NCBI GenBank assembly: GCA_905233425.1
Contig: CAJOEC010000053.1
Location: forward strand, 1-64,000
Length of the DNA: 64,000 nt
Reading direction: 5' to 3'
DNA from: an uncultured Prevotella sp.
Lineage (GTDB): Bacteria; Bacteroidota; Bacteroidia; Bacteroidales; Bacteroidaceae
This document shows positions 32,391-40,930 of this stretch, in pieces. The number at the start of each line of letters is the position of its first letter. The stretch's first letter is position 1. The notes below the pieces were generated by a model that worked only from the letters and a program-made list of their open reading frames with translations, did not search any database and had not been told where the DNA came from. The position numbers and the translations under genes are program-made.

Positions 32391-34309
32391 TGTACGTAAC
32401 TTTAGATTTTGGTTCGGCAAACTCAGGAGCACTGTTAAATCCTATAGGAAAAGGGTATAATCGCAGTGACTTAGTACACCTTCATGAACAAAGAGGATTT
32501 ACTAAACAACCTACTGTCTTTTGGATTAAAAAGGAACTATTAGAAAAAGATTTAGATACTGCTTCTGATATATTAAGAATATATTCTTGTGTTTTTTTTG
32601 AATCTGAATATGCAGAAAATCCAAATTTTATCTGGTGTCATACACAAACCCGAGATAAAATAGCGATAATTGCCAAAGACAACAACTGGGTCTGTTTTCG
32701 CTATCCTAAAATGGTACTATACAAAAAAGATACAGATCTAAGAATTAAAGGTAGTGATGGCAGGTTTTATGACTTGTCTCATATATTGACACTTTTCTTC
32801 TTTGTAATAAAGAAAGAATGTTTGCAGAGAATGAGAAATGGGGGCTGGATAGAAGATGAAATAAGTTGGGGGGTTACCGTTCCTGGGATGGCAATATGGC
32901 AAGATAAAGCACGAGAGACAATGCGAAAATGTGCACAAAAAGTTTTTGGAACAAACTTAACATTGTATTCTGAGCCAGAGTGTGCGTTAATTGGCATCAA
33001 CATAGGAAAGGCTAATTTTGAACATTTTGTAGATGGTCATTACATATTAGTTACTGATCTTGGTGGAGGTACTGCGGATATTTCGGTGCTTCAAGTCATT
33101 CAAAACAAAGAAACTAAGAGAATTAAGTTCAAAGAAATAAAGGCAACTTCCAAGGATAAAGATGCCACAATAAGTATTCATGCTGGCGGTAATGATATTG
33201 ATGACTACTTTCACATATTTTTTTGCAATACGATAGCGAAAGGGGTGAACCTTCCAGATGATCCAACTCAGCTGCTATGGACAGACTTTCAAAACGATTG
33301 TCCTGATGGTGCGATGGACTTTGATTGGGAATGGCATAATAGAATACAGTATGAGCCAGGCGAAATTTGGAACGAAGCTTCTATTCATTTCAATCCTGGT
33401 AGAAAATATATAGCATGGTTAGATGAACATTACCCAAAAGTCGCTGACATAGCATTGTCTAAATATGGAGATTTTACTCTTGACAAAGGCGAATTATTGG
33501 ATGAGGTGTTTAAACAAGTTCATGATAAGATTCTTAATGAATTAACAGAAATCTTAGCAAATTTGAAACATAACAATATCGAATTAGATCAAGTTCTATT
33601 TGCTGGTGGCCTTAGTTTGGATTTCCGCCTTAGCAAATCTATAAAGGAACTCGTTCAATCAAATTTCAAATATGCCCAGTTCTCAGAAACCAGCAAAGGA
33701 GCTGTTATTGGAGCTGTTCAGACAGGTGGTAACCATGTGGCGGTGACTGATGGATTAGTTGAAAGGTTGGCGCGAAAGACATATTATACAGATTTTGTTT
33801 TGGAATATGATGGAAACGACGAAGATTTCAAAAAGAGGTTATTTGGTCAACAACGGAAATATTACAAGAAATTGGATGACAATATTTGGCTAACTGATGA
33901 CATACTTGAAAAAGCATTCCAAGAGCAGGCTTTAATGATGCGAAATTGTATCAATTACGCTTCCCAATGGATCTCATATATAGTTCCGTTTTGCTTGAGA
34001 TATTCTTCGGCATCGCAAAAACAACACATTAAAATTTTTCCTGTAAATAGAGGTAATCAAACAAGGACATCGGTTAGTGTTTATTCTTCTGACAAGAATC
34101 TCATGCTGTTTCCGGGAGATTCTGAAGACCTTTTTGAGGAAGGAACATTTGACTATGATTTTGGTTATAATTGGGAGGAAGCAGAGTTAGTGTTTGACCC
34201 TATTTCTTCTAACCCTGTAGAAGGTTCTGCATACTTTATTTTGAATGATGCAAATGGCAGAGAATTACACAAATTTCTAATTAAAAACGTTACTAAAAAA
34301 GGATTATAA
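32387..34309 (+). CDS. Hsp70-like actin-fold ATPase
   Basis: 640 residues. Phosphate-1 motif LDFGSANSG (residues 6-14), a long insert, then phosphate-2 VTDLGGGTADISV (Asp224-Gly228), and an adenosine motif VLFAGGLSLDFRLSKSI near residue 405. This is the Hsp70/actin nucleotide-binding fold, but the canonical DnaK substrate-binding domain is replaced by an unrelated 200-residue C-terminal part. Several inserts (residues 60-130, 255-340) set it apart from DnaK, and it resembles the free-standing HSPA12-like proteins found in bacterial conflict and stress loci. It likely binds and remodels a partner in an ATP-dependent way. Its neighbours are the 549-aa protein (overlapping) and a coiled-coil protein 2 bases on that may act as exchange factor. 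Confidence 0.8.
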   Translation: MMYVTLDFGSANSGALLNPIGKGYNRSDLVHLHEQRGFTKQPTVFWIKKELLEKDLDTASDILRIYSCVFFESEYAENPNFIWCHTQTRDKIAIIAKDNNWVCFRYPKMVLYKKDTDLRIKGSDGRFYDLSHILTLFFFVIKKECLQRMRNGGWIEDEISWGVTVPGMAIWQDKARETMRKCAQKVFGTNLTLYSEPECALIGINIGKANFEHFVDGHYILVTDLGGGTADISVLQVIQNKETKRIKFKEIKATSKDKDATISIHAGGNDIDDYFHIFFCNTIAKGVNLPDDPTQLLWTDFQNDCPDGAMDFDWEWHNRIQYEPGEIWNEASIHFNPGRKYIAWLDEHYPKVADIALSKYGDFTLDKGELLDEVFKQVHDKILNELTEILANLKHNNIELDQVLFAGGLSLDFRLSKSIKELVQSNFKYAQFSETSKGAVIGAVQTGGNHVAVTDGLVERLARKTYYTDFVLEYDGNDEDFKKRLFGQQRKYYKKLDDNIWLTDDILEKAFQEQALMMRNCINYASQWISYIVPFCLRYSSASQKQHIKIFPVNRGNQTRTSVSVYSSDKNLMLFPGDSEDLFEEGTFDYDFGYNWEEAELVFDPISSNPVEGSAYFILNDANGRELHKFLIKNVTKKGL

Positions 34310-34311
34310 TT

Positions 34312-35097
34312 ATGAGTGAACTTGATAATTTACTGTTCTTGGTAGAGAAAAGAATTACAGACAGCAATAGTGGTATTATTACAGATATTCAACAAAAGAT
34401 ACCTATGGGATATATAGAACAAAAAATTAGAGAGTGGCTTTTGCCAGAAATAAAAAGAATCAATGAAACTATTGAATCTCAATCAAGAAGGATTCAAGAG
34501 TTGGAGCGTAGTAACTCACAATTAAATGATTTACTTAAAGAAGAAAAGGAAAAGAATGAAAAGATAAAAAGTAGGTTGGATGAACTCACATCTAACGCTA
34601 ATAGTGAGAGAGTTCGTTTAGAAAAAAATTATAGTCAAGGGGTTACGGAATTTCAAAAGCTTAATCGAAAGATGACAGATTATATACGCAAATTCGATGA
34701 AGTGGGCTGCTCATATATATTAGAAATGATTACGGAATATTTTTACATTCATTCTCAAAAATTGAAAGATGAAATATTAGCAGAATTTGAAAAGGAGAAA
34801 GTTGAATTACCTGTTATGAATATATTAGATGATATAGACAAATTCGACAAAACGTATAGACCTAATATTGATAGATTCTTAGGACTCATCAATTCAAGTT
34901 TAGACAAATGTTTAATTTTTCCCAAAGAACGCTATTTCATATCCCGAGATATGGAGTCAGTAACAGGACGTAACATCAAGGATGGAAGTCCTGTATTTAT
35001 CATAGGATTGGGCTATGATTTCCCAGTAATCGATATTCCCTCTCAAAAGCCTTCTGTATTTCCAAAAGATGCTGATATTGTGAAGAATGACAATTAG
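34312..35097 (+). CDS. coiled-coil protein, possible GrpE-like partner of the Hsp70-like ATPase
   Basis: 261 residues. Residues 42-125 form a strong coiled coil (KRINETIESQSRRIQELERS, then KEEKEKNEKIKSRLDEL). A globular domain follows (FDEVGCSYILEMITEYFYIH and on), and the end has EVGSxxFIIGLGYDF-like beta strands. The layout, a long helix then a small beta/helical head, recalls the GrpE exchange factor that releases ADP from DnaK, though sequence similarity is not evident. It starts 2 bases after the Hsp70-like gene. Confidence 0.5.
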   Translation: MSELDNLLFLVEKRITDSNSGIITDIQQKIPMGYIEQKIREWLLPEIKRINETIESQSRRIQELERSNSQLNDLLKEEKEKNEKIKSRLDELTSNANSERVRLEKNYSQGVTEFQKLNRKMTDYIRKFDEVGCSYILEMITEYFYIHSQKLKDEILAEFEKEKVELPVMNILDDIDKFDKTYRPNIDRFLGLINSSLDKCLIFPKERYFISRDMESVTGRNIKDGSPVFIIGLGYDFPVIDIPSQKPSVFPKDADIVKNDN

Positions 35098-35106
35098 TAT
35101 ATAATT

Positions 35107-35946
35107 ATGTTAGATAGCATATATGAGTTAGTACAACATGGTGGGGCGGATGTCCTTAGAGAGACTTTTAATAATGTCTTGGATTCCTCTTTAGCTGTAG
35201 AGGATTATGGAATGATGAGCGATGCTTTGACTGACCATACATTCTCTGTAGACAGCTTATCCACCTCAGATTCTATGTGCTACTCATTTCAGTATGATAA
35301 CACTTCAATAGAAGTCCCTCTTGATAATAATATTTCAGCTATATCCTTTGGAAGTAGTATAGATGATTTGTATGACCCTCAAATTCAATCTGCGCATGAC
35401 GATGTAATGTACCATCGTCATGCCGCAGACGATGCTCGCACTTATGATGATTTAATTCATCATCGGCACGAAGAAATTTCAGCAATAGAGAGTGAAGAAT
35501 ATTGGATTGACTCAAAATATGACGCAGAAAATGAGCACATGAAAGTTGAGGCAGAGCGTGAGTATCAGGAATTTCTAAACAAACAGTATAGCATTTCCCA
35601 TGTCGAAAACCTCTATAATGATGTCTATGGTAGAAGTAATGAAATTAGTTTTGGAAGTTCTGATGATCATCTATTAGCTGATAATGGAAGTTCCTCCATC
35701 TCATTTAAAGGCTGGCAAGAAGATGCTCGTAATGTCGCTGCCTCAGAACTTCAAAGCAAATTGAACACCTTCCACATATATTACCCAGGTACTTTGTCAT
35801 CAGATTCTACTTTTGGGGGATGGGATCGATATACAGGAAAGAAAATACATGATGCCATTCAAAATGCCAGGAACTCAGGAGCTATTTCAGACACCATATA
35901 CAAAGAGCTGATGAGGGATTTGAAGAAAGCATGTTACTTTCAATGA
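35107..35946 (+). CDS. 279-residue acidic protein with repeated ISFGSS motif
   Basis: Last gene of the operon. The motif ISFGSS occurs at residues 79-84 and 180-185, with a weaker ISFKG at 198-202; the same VSFGSN is in the possible anti-sigma protein. A His-rich duplicated segment (MYHRHAADDA, LIHHRHEEIS) lies at 100-125. The C-terminal 60 residues (GWDRYTGKKIHDAIQNARNS) look like a small folded helical domain. The first half is acidic and low in hydrophobic residues. No family is recognised. The repeated motif followed by Asp-rich text suggests recognition or cleavage sites for the C39-like protease or a binding site for the Hsp70-like protein. Confidence 0.5.
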   Translation: MLDSIYELVQHGGADVLRETFNNVLDSSLAVEDYGMMSDALTDHTFSVDSLSTSDSMCYSFQYDNTSIEVPLDNNISAISFGSSIDDLYDPQIQSAHDDVMYHRHAADDARTYDDLIHHRHEEISAIESEEYWIDSKYDAENEHMKVEAEREYQEFLNKQYSISHVENLYNDVYGRSNEISFGSSDDHLLADNGSSSISFKGWQEDARNVAASELQSKLNTFHIYYPGTLSSDSTFGGWDRYTGKKIHDAIQNARNSGAISDTIYKELMRDLKKACYFQ

Positions 35947-35980
35947 TTTCAAATTGTCTGATAGATTCAATTACTTATGT

Positions 35981-36025
35981 GGCTCTATACAGTAAACAAC
36001 ACTCTGTATGGAGCCATCAGTTTTA
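35981..36025 (+). terminator. terminator of the sigma/protease/Hsp70 operon
   Basis: Stem GGCTCTATACAG (35981-35992) pairs with CTGTATGGAGCC (36004-36015), loop about 11 bases, then atcagtttta. It is duplicated at 37140-37186 together with its downstream gene start. Confidence 0.7.
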
Positions 36026-36060
36026 TCAACATTTGTAATGACATAATCAAAGGAAACAAT

Positions 36061-36189
36061 ATGAGTCACAAAAAGTATTACGGCTATAAGAAGCCACAAG
36101 AGCGGATAAAAAGCCACACGAGCGGTACTCCATCAAGTTCCGTGACGATGCGGAGAATGGTAACGTTGAAGTCGGTACACCATGCATAA
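36061..36189 (+). pseudogene. broken first copy of the 37217 gene
   Basis: Starts MSHKKYYGYKKPQER exactly as the intact gene at 37217, but an extra 19-base partial repeat (aaaaagccacacgagcgg) shifts the frame and it ends after 42 codons. The upstream 100 bases, including the terminator hairpin, also match the second copy. The insertion of the broken ATPase lies between the two copies. Confidence 0.75.
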
Positions 36190-36327
36190 TCATGCTATAA
36201 ACAGGAACAGACTGAACACATTCGCAAGGAAGGCAGAAATAATGGAGGAAATGTTTGGCGGTTTCAAAATAATATCATAATTTTTCGGTCGAAAATCTGT
36301 GGTAATCCACAAATAAAAGCCTCTAAA

Positions 36328-37082
36328 ATGATAATACCTCGTGAGAAATATCTTCAGCAACTGATAGCAGCGGAAGGAAACGGAATGGTCAAGATTGTCA
36401 CTGGCATACGGCGTTCCGGCAAGTCGTTCCTGCTGATGACACTGTTCCACCGGCACCTCATAGAGCAAGGGGTGCAAGAGAACCAGATCATCGAAATCTC
36501 TTTGGACAACCGTAAAAACAAGCGGCTTCGTGACCCCGATTCATTATTGGACTACATTGACAGCAGAGCGTAGGCCGACGGGCTGATTCACTATGTCTGC
36601 AAGATGCCTTTTTGATAGAAGAGGCATTGAGATATGATGTGAAAGGAAGAAAATATATTGGCACCGAAACAAAATACTATTTTGCTGACATGGGTATACG
36701 TGCCGCCATCCTGAACCTAAGACAACAAGAGGAAACACATATCATGGAAAACATCATCTACAATGAACTGCGTATGCGTGGCTATCGTGTTGATGTGGGT
36801 ATGGTGGAAACATGGACTACCAATGCCGAGAACAAGACTATGCGATTACCGCTGGAGATTGATTTTGTAGTAAATAAAGGGGCAGAGCGTATCTATATAC
36901 AATCGGCATACCGTATGCCGAGCGAGGAGAAAGAAAAACAGGAGAAACGCTCTTTGCTGAGCACTAACGACAATTTCCGCAAAATTATCATCACCTACGA
37001 CGACATAAAACAAAAAACGGACGAGCAGGGCATTGTCACCATTAGTTTGTTGGATTTCCTTCTAAACCCTCATAGCATATAA
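36328..37082 (+). pseudogene. AAA-family ATPase with DUF4143 end, internally deleted
   Basis: The N-terminal piece (MIIPREKYLQQLIAAEGNGM, then VTGIRRSGKSFLL, the P-loop) ends at a stop after 81 codons. The C-terminal piece (RYDVKGRKYIGTETKYYFAD and on, from 36612) is the DUF4143 restriction-nuclease-like end of the same protein family. About 170 residues between them, including Walker B, are missing. The family is common in Bacteroidales as a mobile, frequently broken gene. Its frame start lies 142 bases beyond the broken first copy of the small gene. Confidence 0.8.
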
Positions 37083-37139
37083 CTTGAAAGCATTCTTTCT
37101 GAACAGACGATGGATGCTGATAGATTCTAACGCTTATGT

Positions 37140-37186
37140 GGCTCTATACAGGAAACAGCACTCTGTATGGGGCCATAAGTTTTTTC
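37140..37186 (+). terminator. second copy of the terminator hairpin
   Basis: Stem GGCTCTATACAG (37140-37151) pairs with CTGTATGGGGCC (37163-37174), followed by ataagttttttc. It matches 35981-36025 with few changes. Confidence 0.7.
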
Positions 37187-37216
37187 AACAATCACAAATA
37201 ATCAAAGGAGAACGGT

Positions 37217-37594
37217 ATGACTCACAAAAAGTATTACGGCTATAAGAAGCCACAAGAACGGTATTCCATCAAGTTCCGCGACGATGCAGCAAATAGTAGA
37301 GTCGGTACAATGTTTGCCATCGGGTACCAAGATGAGAAGTTTTATATGGTGAAGCTGAACTGGGGCGCAGAAGAGGATTGGGAGCGTTCCAGAGACGGGG
37401 AGGTGGAGATGACGTGGAGCTTCGACGAGGAGAACACGAAGAAAATCATGCTCCGCACGGGAACACACAACGCCAAGGATATGATGCAAGCCATGTATGA
37501 GCGTTTCGGTAAGTACAAGGCTTTTGCTCACTTCCATATAGAGAAGTGGTGTAAGGAGAAAGAAATCGAATACAGCTATTACGTGCATTATTAA
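37217..37594 (+). CDS. hypothetical protein
   Basis: 125 residues, intact second copy of the gene broken at 36061. No family is recognised. It has a short basic start (THKKYYGYKKPQERYSIKFR), then a mixed alpha/beta core with KFYMVKLNWGAEEDWE and a C-terminal helix (FAHFHIEKWCKEKE). It is separated from the PP2C phosphatase by 45 bases on the same strand and probably shares its transcript. Confidence 0.6.
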   Translation: MTHKKYYGYKKPQERYSIKFRDDAANSRVGTMFAIGYQDEKFYMVKLNWGAEEDWERSRDGEVEMTWSFDEENTKKIMLRTGTHNAKDMMQAMYERFGKYKAFAHFHIEKWCKEKEIEYSYYVHY

Positions 37595-37639
37595 CATTGT
37601 CGAAAGAATGAAGATAATGGAAAAAAAGAAGGAGAAAGA

Positions 37640-38314
37640 ATGAGACTGAAATATACGACGTGTTGCATGACTGGCGGAAAGCAGAGAAACGAGGATGCTA
37701 TCTTTGCCCGTGTCTATGAAGAAAGCAACAAAGCCCTGTTCGTGGTCTGCGACGGCATGAGTGGCCTTCATATAGGCGACGAAGCGAGTAAGGCAATTGT
37801 TGAGGTGTTTGAATCCGTATGGAACCAGCACCATGCAGAATGGGACGACAATCGCTTACTGAATGAGGCTGTTGAACAAGGAAAGACTGCTATTGATGGC
37901 CTGTCAAGATACGACGTGGGAACGACCATTGTTTTGGCTGCAGTGGAGGATGAAACGATGCTGATAGGGCATCTTGGTGACAGCAGGGCCTATTACATTC
38001 GCCCTGGTAGCGGAATTGTCTATCAGACCGAAGACCATATCACCATAGGGCAGGAGGGCTGGCCGTATGTGTCGAAAGGGTTCTTCAACTTCCGGAAGAT
38101 TGACGCTCCGACTGTCGGGAGATTCCAACTTCAGAAAGGCGACCGCATCTTGCTTTGCTCTGATGGGGTGTACGGCTGCTACCGTGGCAATGCTTTTGTG
38201 GATTTGCTGAGTGAGAAAATGGAAATCGACACGATGATGTCCAACATAGTGGGCTATTGCGATGAGTATGCCACAGACAACTATTCGGCCATACTCATTG
38301 AAGTTGAAAAGTAA
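37640..38314 (+). CDS. PP2C-family Ser/Thr protein phosphatase
   Basis: 224 residues. The metal-binding and catalytic motifs are complete: GGKQRNEDAIF near residue 14, VVCDGMSGLH (residues 35-44, normally DGMGG/H), GTTIVLAAV, GHLGDSRAYYIR, LLCSDGVYG and TDNYSAILIE near the end. It removes phosphate from Ser/Thr residues. In Bacteroidota such enzymes pair with a Ser/Thr kinase; the kinase here (40163-40929) is broken, so this phosphatase may now lack its partner. Confidence 0.93.
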   Translation: MRLKYTTCCMTGGKQRNEDAIFARVYEESNKALFVVCDGMSGLHIGDEASKAIVEVFESVWNQHHAEWDDNRLLNEAVEQGKTAIDGLSRYDVGTTIVLAAVEDETMLIGHLGDSRAYYIRPGSGIVYQTEDHITIGQEGWPYVSKGFFNFRKIDAPTVGRFQLQKGDRILLCSDGVYGCYRGNAFVDLLSEKMEIDTMMSNIVGYCDEYATDNYSAILIEVEK

Positions 38315-38387
38315 GGTGATAGGAAAAACCTACTTTGATACTCTATAGAAGAAAGAAACGAATTGACAACATAAAAAAAGTACTGTT

Positions 38388-38753
38388 ATGGCACAAACGA
38401 CACTTATCAATTATTCGGTTCTATGGGACAGAATCAGTGAATGGGCAAGAAAAGCCGGAAGGGTGAGCACACGGCCACTCCTCCTTCTTTTCTATGTGAT
38501 GAAGAGTAAGGATATACCTTGGTCTGACAAGATGCTGGTACTATCGGCTATCAGCTATCTGGTGTTTCCCATTGACATTCTCGATGCTAAGCGTCTGCCT
38601 ATCATAGGATGGTTCGACGAAATAGCATCTATTTCCGTGGCATACCAGAAGGTGAGCAAGCACATCACGCCGGAAATAGAAGCCAAAGTGGATGCCATCC
38701 TTGACAGGTGGTTTCCTGAACATGCTTCATACGTGGAGTTGCCGACGCCTTGA
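38388..38753 (+). CDS. YkvA-like DUF1232 protein
   Basis: 121 residues. The central part carries the DUF1232 signature: LLLLFYVMKSKDIPWSDKML, then ALSAISYLVFPIDIL and PIIGWFDEIA, which forms paired hydrophobic helices that probably sit in the membrane. The function of the family is not known. It follows the PP2C gene after 73 bases. Confidence 0.85.
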   Translation: MAQTTLINYSVLWDRISEWARKAGRVSTRPLLLLFYVMKSKDIPWSDKMLVLSAISYLVFPIDILDAKRLPIIGWFDEIASISVAYQKVSKHITPEIEAKVDAILDRWFPEHASYVELPTP

Positions 38754-38802
38754 CGAATTACCTATAAAACCATGAACTAAAGAAAAGATATAAACAGAAG
38801 AA

Positions 38803-39106
38803 CACTTGTGGTTTTGCGTATCTTGTAAACACGGAAACGGAAGAGTGCTTCGAATTGATGGACAGACACGGGAAGCTGTCATCATTCACCAAGAATGATG
38901 TAGATTATAACAATATCTGCCTGTTTTTTTCTTCAAGATTTGGCCATAAGGATGGCCAGACTGTCATCGACAAGCGGACGGGAGCCAGCTATGCAGCAAC
39001 TCATTGATTCGAAAGATAATGGGTTGATAAACATTGTGACGGGTTTGAGCACTAATATGCGCTACGACGACTGGCTGGGCACAAACGTGGTTCGGCAGTG
39101 GTAACT
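38803..39106 (+). pseudogene. degenerate coding remnants
   Basis: An open stretch without start (CGFAYLVNTETEECFELMDR... to GASYAATH, stop at 39007) overlaps a second stretch from 38991 in another frame (MQQLIDSKDNGLINIVTG...). Both look like protein, and neither is complete. No family is recognised. A -7-like TAACTTTG is at 39104-39111. Confidence 0.4.
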
Positions 39107-39250
39107 TTGTCTTATTATGCTAAAAAAAGTGAGAGATTTGCAGTCGCAAACGATAAAAAGTCGGTGCGGCTATATTCTTTTTGCAAAAATAGTAGTAACT
39201 TTGCAGATTAAAATGTCATTGATGAAGAATCGAGGAAAAAATAAGCGAGT

Positions 39251-40048
39251 ATGAATAAGAGAAAGTTACTGTGTGTAGCAGCATTAGCCATGCTGACACT
39301 TGCATCTTGCAATAGGGAAAAAGGGATGGATTATGGCGTTGAATGGAACTTTGACCCTGGTACGACTGTGTATGAGTTGAACAACGGTTGTACTGCGAGA
39401 GACTCCATCGGCGACGGGCCAATGAACGAGGAGATGACCGTTCACGATAAAGATGGGAGGGTGCTTGCCCTTGCTGGGTGTGCCTCTGAGTGGGGCTGCA
39501 TGGTGGTGGTACGTTTCTTGTACGATGAGGATGGAAGTGTGAGGGGGCTGATACGCTCAACAGCAGATAGTGAGGATGATGACGAACCAGATCAAAATGA
39601 GGTATTGCGCCATGTATTTGAAAAAAGTGAAGACGATAAGGAGTTCGAGACATTCCTCTTCCAGAAAGAGAACGGACTTATCAGAAAGGTGTATAGCCCT
39701 GCTGCAAAGGATTCCATCAAGGCACCTGAGTGGTGTCACATAGAATATGCCGTGAAAGAATCAGGGATATTCTGGGTGAATGATATTCAAGGCGGTGAGA
39801 TTATCCCCCAGTTCTGTGTTGTACCAAATAAGAAAGAAAGAGAATATGCGATAGACGTATATAACGGCTACCAGTTACAGGTGCGTAAGGGCTATAGCAA
39901 AGGGAGTCTTCATAGCATCACCGTATTTGACAGCGATGGCCATGTCTCAGGCTATTTCCCCATGGATACGGGCGAATACAACTTGGATGCCGTGAACGGA
40001 TTCCTGTTTGACACATGGGGAGGTAACTATGCTAACATAGAAAACTAA
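39251..40048 (+). CDS. hypothetical lipoprotein
   Basis: 265 residues. Signal peptide MNKRKLLCVAALAMLTLASC with lipobox Cys20. The mature part is acidic and rich in Asp/Glu around residues 105-130 (STADSEDDDEPDQNE). Beta-rich C-terminal half (YNGYQLQVRKGYSKGSLHSI). No family is recognised. A TAACTTTG box at 39196-39203 lies 47 bases upstream of the ATG. Confidence 0.65.
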   Translation: MNKRKLLCVAALAMLTLASCNREKGMDYGVEWNFDPGTTVYELNNGCTARDSIGDGPMNEEMTVHDKDGRVLALAGCASEWGCMVVVRFLYDEDGSVRGLIRSTADSEDDDEPDQNEVLRHVFEKSEDDKEFETFLFQKENGLIRKVYSPAAKDSIKAPEWCHIEYAVKESGIFWVNDIQGGEIIPQFCVVPNKKEREYAIDVYNGYQLQVRKGYSKGSLHSITVFDSDGHVSGYFPMDTGEYNLDAVNGFLFDTWGGNYANIEN

Positions 40049-40162
40049 GGTTTTTATAGAAGCACGTCAGGGATTGTTGGTTTATACGGCTTAAAATAGA
40101 CAGACCACCCAAATTTGTCATGTCAGGGGCAGGAAAGCCCACCTCTACCCTCTTTTTGGCCT
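40049..40162. repeat. spacer with a dispersed-repeat fragment
   Basis: Short cacctctaccctctttttgg text, followed by ggcctcaaaaagg that forms a small hairpin with it. It looks like part of a dispersed repeat. No gene. Confidence 0.4.
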
Positions 40163-40929
40163 CAAAAAGGTCAAAAATTTGATTGAGGATCATTATGATG
40201 GAGTATCATTGTATGACCTAATGCGAGGGAAAGTGTGCGGAGTAGATGATCAACCCATCGGATTTGCGATTAAGATGTATGAGATGTTTCAAAATCGTAA
40301 GATTGATTTTGCTAAGATGGTCGCCGAAGAAATCCTGAAAGAGATATAAACACTATACAACGTAATGATATGGCTTTGAGATTTATTTGAACTTCCAGAA
40401 AATATAATATTTACGGTAAATGGAGAAATCAAAATAAAAATTAGAGGTAGCATACTAAGTATGTGTGAGTTGCCTGGTGCAATAGTTCCAGAGGTGTTTG
40501 ATAGATTGTTTCCTTTTGAATACGCACCATCAGCAGATATCGGTTTATATAAAAATAGGTAAAGTCGAAAACTTTGAGATTTACGTCGTAGGAATTCTTC
40601 TCTACTGCATATTGACAGGCCATCTACCCTATAAGGGCAGCACATCTTTGGAAGATTGTCATTTGGCACATGAGCCATACATTGACCCTCGCGATGACAA
40701 TTATATAGAAAGACCTTTTGTTAGAAGACCTTCACGTGGGTATGACAAATTGTTACTGACTGATATTCAAGACATACATCTTAGAAAAGTAATAGAAAAA
40801 GCGACGAGAGAAAATCCATCTAAGCGTTTCCAATCAGCTATAGAGTTTATTAATGAGTTAGAAACTCCTAAAGAGGAACCTTTTGATGGCTGCTATGGGT
40901 CAGAAATTTCCTCTGTACAAAGATTCTAG
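40163..40929 (+). pseudogene. Ser/Thr protein kinase, multiply broken
   Basis: Three pieces in different frames match one bacterial Ser/Thr kinase. LIEDHYDGVSLYDLMRGK to a stop at 40350 fits the hinge/N-lobe. IRGSILSMCELPGAIVPEVF to about 40560 fits the activation segment. FEIYVVGILLYCILTGHLPY through [12 protein letters not shown] (40570-40890) is the C-lobe with the VGILLYxxLTGxxP signature. The N-terminal Gly-rich loop and catalytic HRD/DFG are missing. Premature stops and an insertion after PSADI show it is dead. It probably once partnered the PP2C phosphatase at 37640. It is directly followed by the truncated nuoN copy. Confidence 0.75.
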
Positions 40930-40930
40930 C

